Notes: generated from the sequence alone by a model not told the origin. Counted from the stretch's first letter, positions 25,495 to 35,336 are shown. The stretch: DNA of 64,000 nucleotides from Cellulophaga sp. Hel_I_12 (GCF_000799565.1 NZ_JUHB01000001.1:2979501-3043500); one strand, 5' to 3'. Numbers and translations: made by a program.

Positions 25495-26496
25495 ATGGAA
25501 AAAGATAATAAAGTTTATCATATTCTTATCATAGAAGATAATATTGGAGATCAAATACTTATTAAAGAATATTTAGAAGAGCATATTTTAGAACCTAAAT
25601 TTACCAGTGCTAGTACCTTCACGGCAGCTAAAGAATTCTTGGTAAATAGTGACCTCAGTTTTGATATCATTCTTTTAGACCTATCCTTACCTGATAAAAG
25701 TGGCGAACATTTAATTCAAACGATGTTACAATTAGCTGCAGAGGTACCCGTAGTGATCTTAACAGGTTATACAGATATGCCCCTGAGCATTAGATCACTG
25801 CATTTAGGGATTTCAGATTACCTTCTCAAGGATGATTTAACTTCCTTTAGTCTTTATAAAAGTTTGTTATATAATATTCAAAAGAAGAAGTACCTACTCG
25901 ATTTAAAAAAATCAGAAAAGCGGTATAGCGACCTGTTTCATTTAAGTCCGCTCCCTATGTGGGTGTGCGATGTAGAAAATCATCATTTTTTAGATGTAAA
26001 CGATGCGGCAATACAGCAATATGGATATTCTCACGCCGAATTTATGGGAATGAAGTTTCAAGATATTGAAAATAAACCAAGGGAATCTAATGCCTTAATA
26101 AGCAATCCTTTAAATGGTCAAGTTTCGGGTATTAGGGAAGGTCGGCATCGCTTAAAAAATGGGACAATTATCGATGTCGAAACAACCAGTAATGAACTGC
26201 TATACAATGCTAAAAAATCTCTGGTTACCTTGGTTAATAATGTTACCGAAAAAAATATTTATATCAAAGCGGTAGAGGAGCAAAATGCGAAATTAAAGGA
26301 AATAGCTTGGATACAGTCTCATATTGTTCGTGCACCATTGGCCAGAATTATGGGTATTGTTAATTTATTGGAGGTAGATGAAAATGAGTTGAATGAAGAA
26401 CAATTATTCTTATTTAAAGGACTCATAAATTCAGCTCACGAGTTAGATGAAATAATAAAGGATATCTCTTCTAAAACGGCTAAAGCTGATATTTAG
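25495..26496 (+). CDS. Response regulator: receiver-PAS-HisKA-like, lacking a kinase ATPase domain
   Basis: 334 residues from ATG 25495; the TTG at 25486 is an extension artefact. A receiver domain (about 8-125) has acidic residues IIEDN and phospho-acceptor Asp62 (LLDLSLPDKSG). A PAS domain (about 140-255) follows, ending NNVTEKN. A DHp-like two-helix segment has SHIVRAPLARIMG (His276 in the H-box position). The protein stops at KTAKADI with no HATPase. It could dimerise with, or accept phosphate from, the large kinase encoded just upstream. No DNA-binding domain is present, so its output is protein contact or phosphotransfer. Confidence 0.85.
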   Translation: MEKDNKVYHILIIEDNIGDQILIKEYLEEHILEPKFTSASTFTAAKEFLVNSDLSFDIILLDLSLPDKSGEHLIQTMLQLAAEVPVVILTGYTDMPLSIRSLHLGISDYLLKDDLTSFSLYKSLLYNIQKKKYLLDLKKSEKRYSDLFHLSPLPMWVCDVENHHFLDVNDAAIQQYGYSHAEFMGMKFQDIENKPRESNALISNPLNGQVSGIREGRHRLKNGTIIDVETTSNELLYNAKKSLVTLVNNVTEKNIYIKAVEEQNAKLKEIAWIQSHIVRAPLARIMGIVNLLEVDENELNEEQLFLFKGLINSAHELDEIIKDISSKTAKADI

Positions 26497-27051
26497 TTAG
26501 GAATCTATGATGGAAACTTTAAATTACCTAGAAACATAAAATACTTGTTTTGTTATCCAGAATACTAAGGCAAAAAGCAAATTTGCCAAATTCAACCCAC
26601 ATAGCAATACCAATTTCTAGTAGAGCCGATAGAAAAGGAGAAAACTCCCACTACTAATTTTTTTATGCCGATAAGATTTAAAAATCTCAAGCATCAAAAG
26701 GGCCCTACTTTTAATAATTTTAAATTCATTTACGCTCGAAGCCAATCTGTAAGTGTTGAGCAGTTTAGAGTTGATAGCTGCAGGAGATATCAAAAAATTA
26801 AATTGATTTTTGGTTTGGATTTCCTTTCTTCACTAAACTATCTAAGCTGGGAGATCTTGCTAAATTTAACAAAGTTGGCTATAACGAGTAATTCTTTAAT
26901 AAAATGGCTAGTAGGTGCTAATTGTCAGAATTAAGAATACACACTTTAAGAAATTTATTATCTTAGGTTATTTTTAACCAATCAATAACAAATTAGTAAC
27001 TTGTTGTTAGTTGATGGTCCTTAAGAATAACCGCAAAATATTAAACTTAGT
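26497..27051. other. 555-bp interval without a convincing gene
   Basis: An 89-codon frame at 26665-26934 (+) has no recognisable domain, no ribosome-binding site and a composition unlike its neighbours, so I do not call it. I see no tRNA, repeat or strong hairpin. The last ~100 bp presumably hold the promoter of the second PAS kinase, but no TAnnTTTG box stands out. Confidence 0.4.
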
Positions 27052-30000
27052 ATGAATCAAGCGCAGTTGACAAATATATACCTAGATCAAAGCAAAGATC
27101 ATATTTGGATATTTAACCTTGACTTTCAATTGCTTTATGCCAATAAAAGATGGTTAAGCGTAGTTAAGGAGGTAGCGGGAGTTGAAAAGAAAATTTATGA
27201 TTCTGTGTTTGCAGAGGGCTTTGGTGAGGGGTACACCGAAAAATGGAAAGCTTATTACATTAGGGCTATAAACGGAGAATTTCTAGAAATTGAGGAACAT
27301 TACTCTCATCCAGAAACAAATGACATACAATACGGTCAAATTACCTTAAAACCTTTAAGAGGAGAAGATCATAAGATTTTTGCAGTGGCCTGCCAATCTC
27401 GGGATATTACGAGTATCGTTAAGCAAAAATCTGAAGCAAGTCAGCTGATTGATGCTTCTTTGGATATCTTTTGTACCATTAATGAACAAGGTAATTTTGT
27501 TTTTGTCACTGCAGCCACTGCTAGTCATTGGGGGTATGAGCCTGAAGAATTAATAGGGAGCCCTTATGTAGATTTGATTCTGGAAGAAGACTTACAAAAA
27601 ACCGAAGAAGTAGCGGCTGCTATTTTAGGAGGTCAGGACGTAAAATCTTTCGTAAATCGCTATAAGAAAAAAAATGGGGGCATAGCTTATAATTTATGGT
27701 CTGTAAAATGGGATAACACATCAAAACTAATGTATTGTGTAGTACGCGACGCCCAAGAAATACTTGAACAGAAAGAACAAGTGCTGCAAAGTGAACAGCG
27801 CTTTAAAGCACTGATTCAAGAGGGGTCTGACCTGATTGGAATCTTAGACGAAGAGGGCAACTATAGCTATGTAAGTCCAACGAGCACTGCGGTTTTAGGA
27901 ATGGCACCTGAAGCGTTTATTGGCCGTAATGCTCTTGAGTTTGTTCATCCCGATGATGTTGAACTAACTTTAGCCAGTTTAAAAAAAGTGGTGCATGAAA
28001 ATAGGGTAGTGATTCCACCTTTGCGTTTTCAAAATCACAAAAAAGAATGGAGATGGCTTGAAACGGTATTGACCAATATGCTAGATAATCCTGCCGTGAA
28101 GGGTATAGTAGCTAATTCAAGGGATATTACGGAAGAAAAAAACCTTCGCGAATTGAATCGCCAGGTGGGCAAACTAGCCAAAATAGGAAGTTGGGAGTTT
28201 GATGCAATACTTAACACTATCTTTTGGTCAGATGAAGTGCATCAAATCTATGGAACAGACCCTCGTTCCTTTGTGCCGAACGTAGATGCCGCTATTAACT
28301 TTTACAGAGAGGATTATCGCCATCTAGCACTATCAAGTTTCGAAAAATGTATTCTAACCCAAGAGCCATATACTATTGAAGCAGTTATTGTCAACTCTAA
28401 TAATAAAGAAATTTGGGTACGCACCACAGCTAAAGCAGAATATAGTGATGGTGTATGCACACGTGTGTATGGTAGTTTTCAAGATATAACCGAACGTAAA
28501 GAAGCAGAAATAAGATTACAATTATTAGCTGATAATTTGCCTGGGATAGTATTTCAATATCTATTCTATCCCGATGGAACCGAGGCTTTAAAGTATGTTA
28601 CCAAAGGTTCGGAACAACTCTGGGGTTATGCAGCCGAAGCGGTAGTTGAAAATAATCAGTTAATCTGGGAAAGGATACGCGCTGCTGGTGATATTGAATA
28701 TGTAAGAAAAAGCATTTCTGATGCTTTAACCACAAAGGCTAAATGGACTTGTCGCTTCAATTATGTGATGCCAACTGGTGAACTTCGCACACATTTTGGC
28801 ATTGGAACACCCTCTTTTTTGATTGACGGTACCATTCTTTTCAACTGCGTTCTTCTTGATATTACCCAGGAAGCAAAAAATGAAAAGTTATTAGAGCAAG
28901 TAACAGAAATTGCACGAATTGGAAGTTGGGAACTTGATTTAATTAACACTGATGGAGAAAATATGTACTGGTCCCCTATGTTATTTGACATACTAGAGCT
29001 CGATACGAGTTACAACCCTACTTTGACAGGTGGAATAGAATTCCATATTGGTGAGAGTAAAGAACGGATACAAGCAGCATTAAATAATTTAATTGCGAAT
29101 GGCACTGAGTTCGTTGAGGATATATTAATCCGGACAGCGAAAGGCAATAAGCGCTGGAACAGAGCTATAGGTAAAAGCGAAACAGTAAATAATAGGCGAA
29201 TCAGAATTTACGGCAGCTATCAGGATATTCATGAGCGCAAAGTGGCAGAATTAGAATTATTAAAGGCTAAAGAAAAAGCGGAAAAAAGTGATGCGCAATT
29301 TAAAGCCTATACTGAACAATCGCCTATTGCAATATATACCACGAATATTGATGGAGATTGCGTTTATGCTAATGAAACTTGGCTTCAAATGACGGGCATG
29401 AATATAAAGGAGGTCTTAGGGAAAGGGTGGATTAATGCTTTACATCCAGATGACTTAGTTGATGTTGGCAATAATTGGTATACATCTATTAAATCAAATG
29501 GTAAATGGGCTTATGAGTATCGGTTTGTAAATAAAGAAGGAAAAGTTACCTGGGTGAAGGGAACAGCAAAAGAGCTATTTAATGAAAAAAAGGAACTTGT
29601 TGGATATCTAGGAACGAATATTAATATCACCGAGCAGAAATATGCACAACAAGAAAAAGATAGTTTACAAGCAACTATAGAAAATAGTTTGAATGAAATT
29701 TACACCTTCGACACAAAAACATTTCGGTTTAACTATGTTAATAAAGGGGCCCTTTTGAACTTGGGCTATTCAAAAAGTGAAATCATAAACTTAACTCCCC
29801 TAGATATAAAACCGGACTATACGCTAGCTTCTTTTACAGCACTTATAGCGCCACTAGTTTCTAATGAAAAAGAAAAAATTGTGTTTTTTACACAGCACCA
29901 ACGAAAAGATGGAAGCCAATATCCCACAGAAATACATTTACAATTAGTAGTAGAAAACAATAATAAGCGATTTTTGGCTATTGTATTGGATATCACGGAA

Positions 30001-31089
30001 CGTAAAAAAGCAGAAGAAGAAAACAAGTTCAAAGCTAATTTACTAAGTACTGTAGGCCAGGCAGCTATAGCAACGAGCCTCGATGGTGTAGTTAAATACT
30101 GGAATACAGCAGCTCAAAATATCTATGGCTGGACACCTGAAGAAGCCATAGGAAAGAATATAATGGAACTTACTACCATTGAAACTGATAAAGAACAAGC
30201 GAACCAGATCATGGATGTGCTAAAAAAAGGGCAAACATGGTCGGGTGAATTTAAGGTACGTAATAAGAATGGCACTAATTTCCCAGCCTTTATCACCAAT
30301 TCACCCATTTATAATGATAATAATATCTTGTCAGGTATCATCGGTATTTCATCAGACATTACAGAAGAAGTTAAGAATAAGGAGTTACTCAGCCAGTATA
30401 CCTATGAGCTGGAACGTTCCAACGAAGAATTAGAGCAATTTGCTTTTGTGGCCTCACACGACTTACAGGAGCCTCTGCGTATGATTTCAAGTTTCATGGA
30501 ACTATTACAGCGAAAATACGAAGATCAACTCGATGAAAAGGGGCACCTTTATATCGATTATGCCATAGATGGCGCAAAAAGAATGAGGCAGATTATCCTA
30601 GATCTTTTAGCCTATTCTAGAGCGAATAAACCAACGGAAGGAAAAGAAGAGGTAGACTTGAACCAGCTATACCTAGAGTATCAACAATTACGTAGACAAC
30701 TAATTTCAAAAAAAAGGGCGGTCATTAAATCTGATCATCTGCCAACGCTGAACACCTATAGAGCAGCTATAACTCAAATTTTTCATTGTTTACTTGACAA
30801 TGCACTTAAGTATTCAAAGGACGATCTTACACCATTAATTGTGATTCAAGTTGTAGAAAATAAAAATGACTGGAAATTTTCTATTGAAGACAATGGCATT
30901 GGAATAGATGCCGAATTTTATGAGAAAATATTTCTAATTTTTCAAAGATTACATAATAAAGATGCGTACTCTGGTACAGGAATCGGACTTACCATAGCCA
31001 AAAGACATGTTGAATTTTTAGGAGGGCGGATTTGGCTAGAATCCATGCCAGAGAAAGGATCAATATTTTATTTCACCATCCCTAAATAG
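27052..31089 (+). CDS. Giant multi-PAS sensor histidine kinase
   Basis: 1345 residues, soluble. About nine consecutive PAS/PAC units fill residues 1-1105, their ends marked by SRDITEEK, FQDITERK, LLDITQEA, YQDIHERK, NINITEQK, VLDITERK and SSDITEE. The HisKA box is ASHDLQEPLRM (His1136). The ATPase has LLDNALKYS (N), DNGIGID (G1) and GTGIGLTIAK (G2). The kinase core is clearly paralogous to the protein at 20967-25364, but the N-terminal GAF is missing. The Rcp1-like receiver gene 7 nt downstream is almost certainly co-transcribed and is the likely phospho-acceptor. What the PAS units sense cannot be read from the sequence. Confidence 0.92.
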   Translation: MNQAQLTNIYLDQSKDHIWIFNLDFQLLYANKRWLSVVKEVAGVEKKIYDSVFAEGFGEGYTEKWKAYYIRAINGEFLEIEEHYSHPETNDIQYGQITLKPLRGEDHKIFAVACQSRDITSIVKQKSEASQLIDASLDIFCTINEQGNFVFVTAATASHWGYEPEELIGSPYVDLILEEDLQKTEEVAAAILGGQDVKSFVNRYKKKNGGIAYNLWSVKWDNTSKLMYCVVRDAQEILEQKEQVLQSEQRFKALIQEGSDLIGILDEEGNYSYVSPTSTAVLGMAPEAFIGRNALEFVHPDDVELTLASLKKVVHENRVVIPPLRFQNHKKEWRWLETVLTNMLDNPAVKGIVANSRDITEEKNLRELNRQVGKLAKIGSWEFDAILNTIFWSDEVHQIYGTDPRSFVPNVDAAINFYREDYRHLALSSFEKCILTQEPYTIEAVIVNSNNKEIWVRTTAKAEYSDGVCTRVYGSFQDITERKEAEIRLQLLADNLPGIVFQYLFYPDGTEALKYVTKGSEQLWGYAAEAVVENNQLIWERIRAAGDIEYVRKSISDALTTKAKWTCRFNYVMPTGELRTHFGIGTPSFLIDGTILFNCVLLDITQEAKNEKLLEQVTEIARIGSWELDLINTDGENMYWSPMLFDILELDTSYNPTLTGGIEFHIGESKERIQAALNNLIANGTEFVEDILIRTAKGNKRWNRAIGKSETVNNRRIRIYGSYQDIHERKVAELELLKAKEKAEKSDAQFKAYTEQSPIAIYTTNIDGDCVYANETWLQMTGMNIKEVLGKGWINALHPDDLVDVGNNWYTSIKSNGKWAYEYRFVNKEGKVTWVKGTAKELFNEKKELVGYLGTNINITEQKYAQQEKDSLQATIENSLNEIYTFDTKTFRFNYVNKGALLNLGYSKSEIINLTPLDIKPDYTLASFTALIAPLVSNEKEKIVFFTQHQRKDGSQYPTEIHLQLVVENNNKRFLAIVLDITERKKAEEENKFKANLLSTVGQAAIATSLDGVVKYWNTAAQNIYGWTPEEAIGKNIMELTTIETDKEQANQIMDVLKKGQTWSGEFKVRNKNGTNFPAFITNSPIYNDNNILSGIIGISSDITEEVKNKELLSQYTYELERSNEELEQFAFVASHDLQEPLRMISSFMELLQRKYEDQLDEKGHLYIDYAIDGAKRMRQIILDLLAYSRANKPTEGKEEVDLNQLYLEYQQLRRQLISKKRAVIKSDHLPTLNTYRAAITQIFHCLLDNALKYSKDDLTPLIVIQVVENKNDWKFSIEDNGIGIDAEFYEKIFLIFQRLHNKDAYSGTGIGLTIAKRHVEFLGGRIWLESMPEKGSIFYFTIPK

Positions 31090-31096
31090 GAAAATA

Positions 31097-31537
31097 ATGA
31101 AAAAACAAAACACTAGAATTGCCCATATTTTATTAGTAGAAGATAACGAAGGAGATGTTTTACTCACCCTAGAAGCTTTTGAAGAATGTAAATTAAAAAT
31201 AGAGATAAGTGTTGCGCGTAATGGAAAAGAGGCTTTAGATTTTCTGTTTCAGCAAGGCGATTTTTCAAAGGTAAAAATACCTGACCTAATTCTTTTAGAT
31301 ATAAATATCCCTATTTTTAATGGCCACGAAGTATTAAGACGAATCAAGTCTGATGCTCTTCTTAAAAAAATTCCAGTAATTATGCTGACTACATCGTCAA
31401 GTCAAAAAGACCTCGATGAGGCTTATGAAAACCACTGCAATAGCTATATAAAAAAGCCTTTAGAAATGAGTGGGTTTTTAGAGGCCATATTAAAAATTGA
31501 GGAGTTTTGGTTGGAGCTAACCACCTTGTCAAAATAA
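31097..31537 (+). CDS. Single-domain response regulator (Rcp1-like)
   Basis: The 146-residue product is a lone receiver domain: ILLVEDNEGD (acidic pocket), phospho-acceptor Asp68 in LILLDINIP, the Thr region IMLTTSSSQKDL, and the conserved Lys in SYIKKPLEM. The EDNEGD start and the extended loop before IPDLILLD are typical of the Rcp1/phytochrome-partner subfamily, which often pairs with PAS/GAF kinases. There is no output domain. It starts 7 nt after the kinase gene, so it probably shuttles phosphate from that kinase. Confidence 0.92.
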   Translation: MKKQNTRIAHILLVEDNEGDVLLTLEAFEECKLKIEISVARNGKEALDFLFQQGDFSKVKIPDLILLDINIPIFNGHEVLRRIKSDALLKKIPVIMLTTSSSQKDLDEAYENHCNSYIKKPLEMSGFLEAILKIEEFWLELTTLSK

Positions 31538-31724
31538 TAGATATTCAAATCTCCTGGCTATTTTTTATAGTTTCCCCGCTACTTTTGGGTGTATGCCATA
31601 TTTTTAGAAATAAACTACATTTTAGTAATATTTTCCCTACATTTATTATATCTTAACAAGTGTAGCCTAAAAAAGTGTTTTAAAAATAATCACTTTTCGT
31701 GAGTATACTATTAAATAAGTAGCT

Positions 31725-32123
31725 ATGTATTCGAAAATTTACTTAGTCGACGATGAGGAGATTATTATCTTCATGCATAGTATTCTGCTTAGAAAAATAG
31801 GCGAGGAAGAGAAAGTATTGAGCTATACAAATCCTGAAGAAGCTTTGGATCATCTACGTTTTAATAAAGACAAATCTGAGTCTATTCTAGTATTGTTGGA
31901 TATCAATATGCCAGAAATGGACGGTTTTGAATTCTTAGAATTTATGGTTCTTGAGGAAATGTCTACCAATATTGATGTGGTATTGGTCACTTCTTCCGTT
32001 TCAGAAGACGATAAGCGTTTGGCTAAGGATTTTCCAAGCTACGTTCAAGATTTTGTTTCAAAACCTTTAAATGTCGAAAAACTTCAAGAGCTGGTACATG
32101 GCTCAAAAAGTATTTCTCTTTAA
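31725..32123 (+). CDS. Single-domain response regulator (CheY-like)
   Basis: 132 residues forming one receiver domain: IYLVDDEEI, phospho-acceptor Asp59 (VLLDINMPEMDGFEF), the Thr/Ser switch VLVTSSVSEDD and Lys in FVSKPLNVEKL. No output domain is attached. It stands 187 bp after the Rcp1-like gene and so may have its own promoter. It is probably the third receiver of the local kinase cluster, but the partner kinase is not provable from sequence alone. Confidence 0.9.
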   Translation: MYSKIYLVDDEEIIIFMHSILLRKIGEEEKVLSYTNPEEALDHLRFNKDKSESILVLLDINMPEMDGFEFLEFMVLEEMSTNIDVVLVTSSVSEDDKRLAKDFPSYVQDFVSKPLNVEKLQELVHGSKSISL

Positions 32124-32506
32124 TTTTATATTAACCTTCCTAATTCAATAAGAAAATAAAATTGATTACGTACAGCGGAAATAAATGTGTTATTCTATGG
32201 GCTAAACCTCATAAAGCATTTAAAGTGTTTTCATCCAATAACTTACAAAACATTTGATAAAATTGCTTTCTACTTCATTTAGAAATATATGTCTTTTTTG
32301 CCTGCGAGTAATAAAGACTTTTTTAGATTTTAAAATGATTTCTTCATGGTAGAGATGCTAAACGCTACGGATTCGTTCGATGAAGTATAAAAAACTAAGT
32401 ACAGACTGCTGTCCCTTTGATTCACGGTGAAATAAAATCTATTTGAAGGTATGTTTAATAGCGCTTAAAAATTTTCAAAAGAATCGAGCCCTCTATCAAG
32501 GGTCGC
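32124..32506. other. 383-bp interval with no gene seen
   Basis: It lies between a + strand receiver gene and a - strand DUF3667 gene, which converge. I find no open frame with recognisable content, no tRNA and no good terminator. A small CCCT/AGGG hairpin at the left end of the DUF3667 gene is weak. Confidence 0.4.
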
Positions 32507-33547
32507 TTAATACAGCATAAAAGAAATAAAAATTACCCCTACCATAGCAATAGGCAGAACAATCAGCATATAAATAAAAGTAATAAAACCAGCCTTAAAA
32601 AATGCACCTATCCAATTACTTTCGTAAAAAGTACGCAAGGCCAACATTAAATAGATAATGAACGAAAAAAATAGGAGCACCTCAACCCAAATGGGGATAT
32701 CTAAAAATCTATTGGCCAAAATAAGTAAGCAAAAGGTGGTGAATAAAAAGGTGAAAAAATAAAAGCTGAATACGGTATGATGGGCAAACGTACCACGTCT
32801 CCAATAAAAAACCTTTAATAATAGCGCAAACAAGGGCAGCATAAAAAACATGGCAATTGGAATGGTATCATAAAGCGCCTGAATAATTCCCCCTCCCCTT
32901 TGCTCGTATAATTTTAATAATTGTACATAAACCTTAGTCAAAAAAGCACCAGTATCTTCTTTTTTCCCCATGGCCTTTAATTTTTCAGCCTGCGGAGCCC
33001 CAATTGCAATAAGGGAGTCCAACATATTTTTTTGAAGGATCAAAGAGCTTCCAGAAATTTTTTGACTACCTACAGTAATAGAGTCAATGTTTCTAATTTC
33101 CTCAGCAGACATTCCAGCCTTTTCCTCTAATGTATTTTTAGCGGCTTCAACACCTAAAGAATCTATTTTAACGGCTAAAGAATCTAGCGCTATTGGTTGG
33201 TTGAAACCTTCCGCTATTGCTTTTGACATCTGGTCATCCACCTTTCGTATTGTAAAAGAAAAGAAAAAGAAAAAAACCACGGAAATGAAAAGGTAGAACT
33301 GTGCGGGATGCAGGTACAAGAGTCGTTTCCCATTTACAAATCGTTTGGCCAGTAGTCCTGGTTTTGTCATTAGAGGAAAAAAGCTTCTAAAAAAACGCGC
33401 ATCTATAGAAAAGTAATTGTTGATTGTATTTTTAAACAGCACACCAAAAGTTAGTGTATCCGCTGTTTCTTGTCCACAATAAGGACAAAAATCGAAGGAA
33501 GTATCAATAATTTCCTCACAGTTTTTGCATTGGTCAGTGCCTTTCAT
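32507..33547 (-). CDS. DUF3667-domain membrane protein with N-terminal zinc ribbon
   Basis: 346 residues. The start CKNCEEIIDTSFDFCPYCGQ is a CxxC-CxxC zinc ribbon (about 7-26). The DUF3667 hallmark follows: FGVLFKNTINNYFSIDARFFRSF, then MTKPGLLAKRFVNGKRLLYLHPAQFYLF leading into a helix. A long soluble middle portion precedes four or five transmembrane helices in the last ~130 residues. The family is widespread in Bacteroidota and uncharacterised; the topology suggests an inner-membrane protein with a cytoplasmic zinc finger. It stands alone, converging with the receiver genes. Confidence 0.88.
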   Translation of the reverse strand: MKGTDQCKNCEEIIDTSFDFCPYCGQETADTLTFGVLFKNTINNYFSIDARFFRSFFPLMTKPGLLAKRFVNGKRLLYLHPAQFYLFISVVFFFFFSFTIRKVDDQMSKAIAEGFNQPIALDSLAVKIDSLGVEAAKNTLEEKAGMSAEEIRNIDSITVGSQKISGSSLILQKNMLDSLIAIGAPQAEKLKAMGKKEDTGAFLTKVYVQLLKLYEQRGGGIIQALYDTIPIAMFFMLPLFALLLKVFYWRRGTFAHHTVFSFYFFTFLFTTFCLLILANRFLDIPIWVEVLLFFSFIIYLMLALRTFYESNWIGAFFKAGFITFIYMLIVLPIAMVGVIFISFMLY

Positions 33548-33772
33548 TACAAATGATTTAAAGTAAGTTACAAAAAATTACTACGTATAATAATTTATCT
33601 ATAATTAATTTGCAGCAACTTGAGAATTCAACAATGCCTAGAAAAGTTATTTAATGCATTTTTTTCTCTAATAATAAACGTGTACCACCCTTTTACTCCT
33701 TTTTACAACAAAAATAGTAGATATAGCTTCCTAATTTTTAGATTTATATTCGTAAACCAAACCAACTAAATA

Positions 33773-34285
33773 ATGAAAATTTTTGTAATAGCAGTTGCGC
33801 TACTTTTTACTAGTGCTTACACCCATGCCCAAGAAGGCCTAAAAATTGGGGTTCAAGGGGGTATTCCTTTAAACGATTTTAACGATGAAGTAGGGGTAGT
33901 CCTTGGCGCAAATATTGGGTATATGTGGGCATTGGGAGAGGTAGTAGATTTGGGAATTATGGCTGGGTATACTTATGGTTTTCCTGAAAAATTTGGTACA
34001 GATAATCCATTAGTAGATTTGCCTAGTGTGCAATTTGCTCCATTGGCCATATCCACGCGCATTTGGCCTTCGAATTCTTTTTCTTTTGGAATAGATGTAG
34101 GGCAAGCCTTAGGCATAAGTCAAGGAAATGATGGGGGGCTCTATTACCGACCACAAATAGGGTTTTTAATGAGTGCCAATACCGAGCTCAATATATCCTA
34201 TTCCGCTATAGTACTCGAAGAAAAAGAATGGAATACTCTTACTTTGGGTTTTTTGTTCACCATACCTTCAAAAAGGTCGTACTAA
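33773..34285 (+). CDS. Small outer-membrane beta-barrel-type protein
   Basis: 170 residues with a signal peptide (VIAVALLFTSAYTHAQ, cleavage near 20). Short alternating beta strands follow (LKIGVQGGIPLNDFND, VLGANIGYMWALGE, LGIMAGYTYGF), and the last strand is LTLGFLFTIP, fitting an OmpW/OprF-like eight-stranded barrel. It probably resides in the outer membrane. The last 4 nt overlap the end of the convergent siroheme-pathway gene. No functional motif is visible. Confidence 0.75.
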   Translation: MKIFVIAVALLFTSAYTHAQEGLKIGVQGGIPLNDFNDEVGVVLGANIGYMWALGEVVDLGIMAGYTYGFPEKFGTDNPLVDLPSVQFAPLAISTRIWPSNSFSFGIDVGQALGISQGNDGGLYYRPQIGFLMSANTELNISYSAIVLEEKEWNTLTLGFLFTIPSKRSY

Positions 34286-34863
34286 TTTTTTTTGTTCACC
34301 AAACCTTTTGTAAACTCGTTTAAAGTCTCTACTTTTTCTTCGAAATCACCTTTGATTGTTTTTCTAAATTCGTTGAGGTTTTTTACTAAATCGTCGATAT
34401 TGTCAGGAAGCACATCTTCAAAAAACTGACGCAATCTTTTGGCGGTCGTCGGTGATTTTCCGTTGGTAGAAATGGCCACTTTTACATTGCCTTTAGTGAC
34501 AATACCACCCATATAAAAATCACAAAACGGTGGATTGTCGGCTACATTGACCAATATATTTTGTGCTCTACAATCATGGTATACTTGTTCGTTTACAGGG
34601 ACATTATCAGTCGTAGCAACGACCATATGCTTATTTTTTAAAAAGCTGGGGTCGTAATTAGCCACCGTGGTTTTTATATTAAATTTTTGAATTAAGGTTA
34701 AAGTTTCTTCTCGAAACATGGGTGATACCAATTCTACATTTGCGTCTGGACTGGATTTTAGAAGGAAACTTAATTTTTCTAGTGCCACGTTTCCACCACC
34801 CACGATTAAAATATTTAAGTTTGATGTTTTTAAAAATATGGGGTATAGATTGTTGCGTTCCAT
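34282..34863 (-). CDS. Precorrin-2 dehydrogenase / sirohydrochlorin ferrochelatase (siroheme synthesis, CysG N-terminal type)
   Basis: 193 residues. It starts NLYPIFLKTSNLNILIVGGGNVALEKL, a Rossmann NAD-binding motif (GGGNVA at about 22-27). VATTDNVPVNEQVYHDC, NVADNPPFCDFYMGGIV and VKVAISTNGKSPTTAKRLR follow; the last piece is the conserved SP-T-A-R substrate/ferrochelatase region of the Met8/CysG-B family. It oxidises precorrin-2 to sirohydrochlorin and may insert iron to give siroheme for sulfite or nitrite reductase. No other siroheme or sulfate-assimilation gene is in the window. The cytoplasmic enzyme is of usual length for stand-alone versions. Confidence 0.9.
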   Translation of the reverse strand: MERNNLYPIFLKTSNLNILIVGGGNVALEKLSFLLKSSPDANVELVSPMFREETLTLIQKFNIKTTVANYDPSFLKNKHMVVATTDNVPVNEQVYHDCRAQNILVNVADNPPFCDFYMGGIVTKGNVKVAISTNGKSPTTAKRLRQFFEDVLPDNIDDLVKNLNEFRKTIKGDFEEKVETLNEFTKGLVNKKN

Positions 34864-34944
34864 GGATACTTATTTTTACTATTTTAAATAGGAAACAAAA
34901 TTAGGACATATTTTTTAATACCTTTAATATGAGCTAATAGAATA

Positions 34945-35263
34945 TATTTGACTTGGCCAATACTACACCTGAAAGCATAGATGCATACATTGCTAATTTT
35001 CTAAATGAAGTTCAGTTAGTTTTAGGAAACCTATAAAACAAGCAGTGACAGAGGCTACAGAAGCGATCAGTTACAAAATGCCTGCAATTAACGATCACGG
35101 CGCCTTTCCCACGGCACATGAAAAATTTAAGGAAGACCTAAAAGCGTTTTAAACAAGTATAGGTGGTGTACAATTTCCTTTGAATACCCCTTTGCCCTTA
35201 GCACTAATCAAGAAAATGGTCATCTTTAGAGTACAAGAAAATAGAACTAAAGGGCTGAAATAA
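34945..35263 (+). pseudogene. Decayed DUF1801 (YdhG-like) gene
   Basis: Fragments in different frames spell one protein. They are LANTTPESIDAYIANFLNEV and then a stop; IKQAVTEATEAISYKMPAIN in the next frame; FPTAHEKFKEDLKAF and a TAA; then SIGGVQFPLNTPLPLALIKK and VQENRTKGLK. This is the order of DUF1801 proteins, but about 30 central residues are missing, and at least one frameshift and one in-frame stop are present. It explains most of the 490-bp gap before hemN. Confidence 0.75.
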
Positions 35264-35293
35264 AGTATTTTACGTTCAGTTCTTGAAGCAACA

Positions 35294-35336
35294 TGATAAT
35301 TGTCATAGTAATTGACGAGCCTACGTGTTAATTTTG
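35294..35336 (+). promoter_or_regulatory. FNR-type site and promoter of hemN
   Basis: TGATAATTGTCA (35294-35305) fits the FNR core TGAT-N4-ATCA with one mismatch. Exactly 23 nt further lies a perfect Bacteroidota -7 box, TAATTTTG (35329-35336), followed by the hemN ATG at 35354. The geometry is the same as at the ccoS, ccoI and USP promoters in this window. Confidence 0.7.

Noticed and set aside
26665..26934. 89-codon open frame on the + strand
   Set aside because: No domain, no ribosome-binding site, composition unlike its neighbours; more likely chance in an AT-rich gap.
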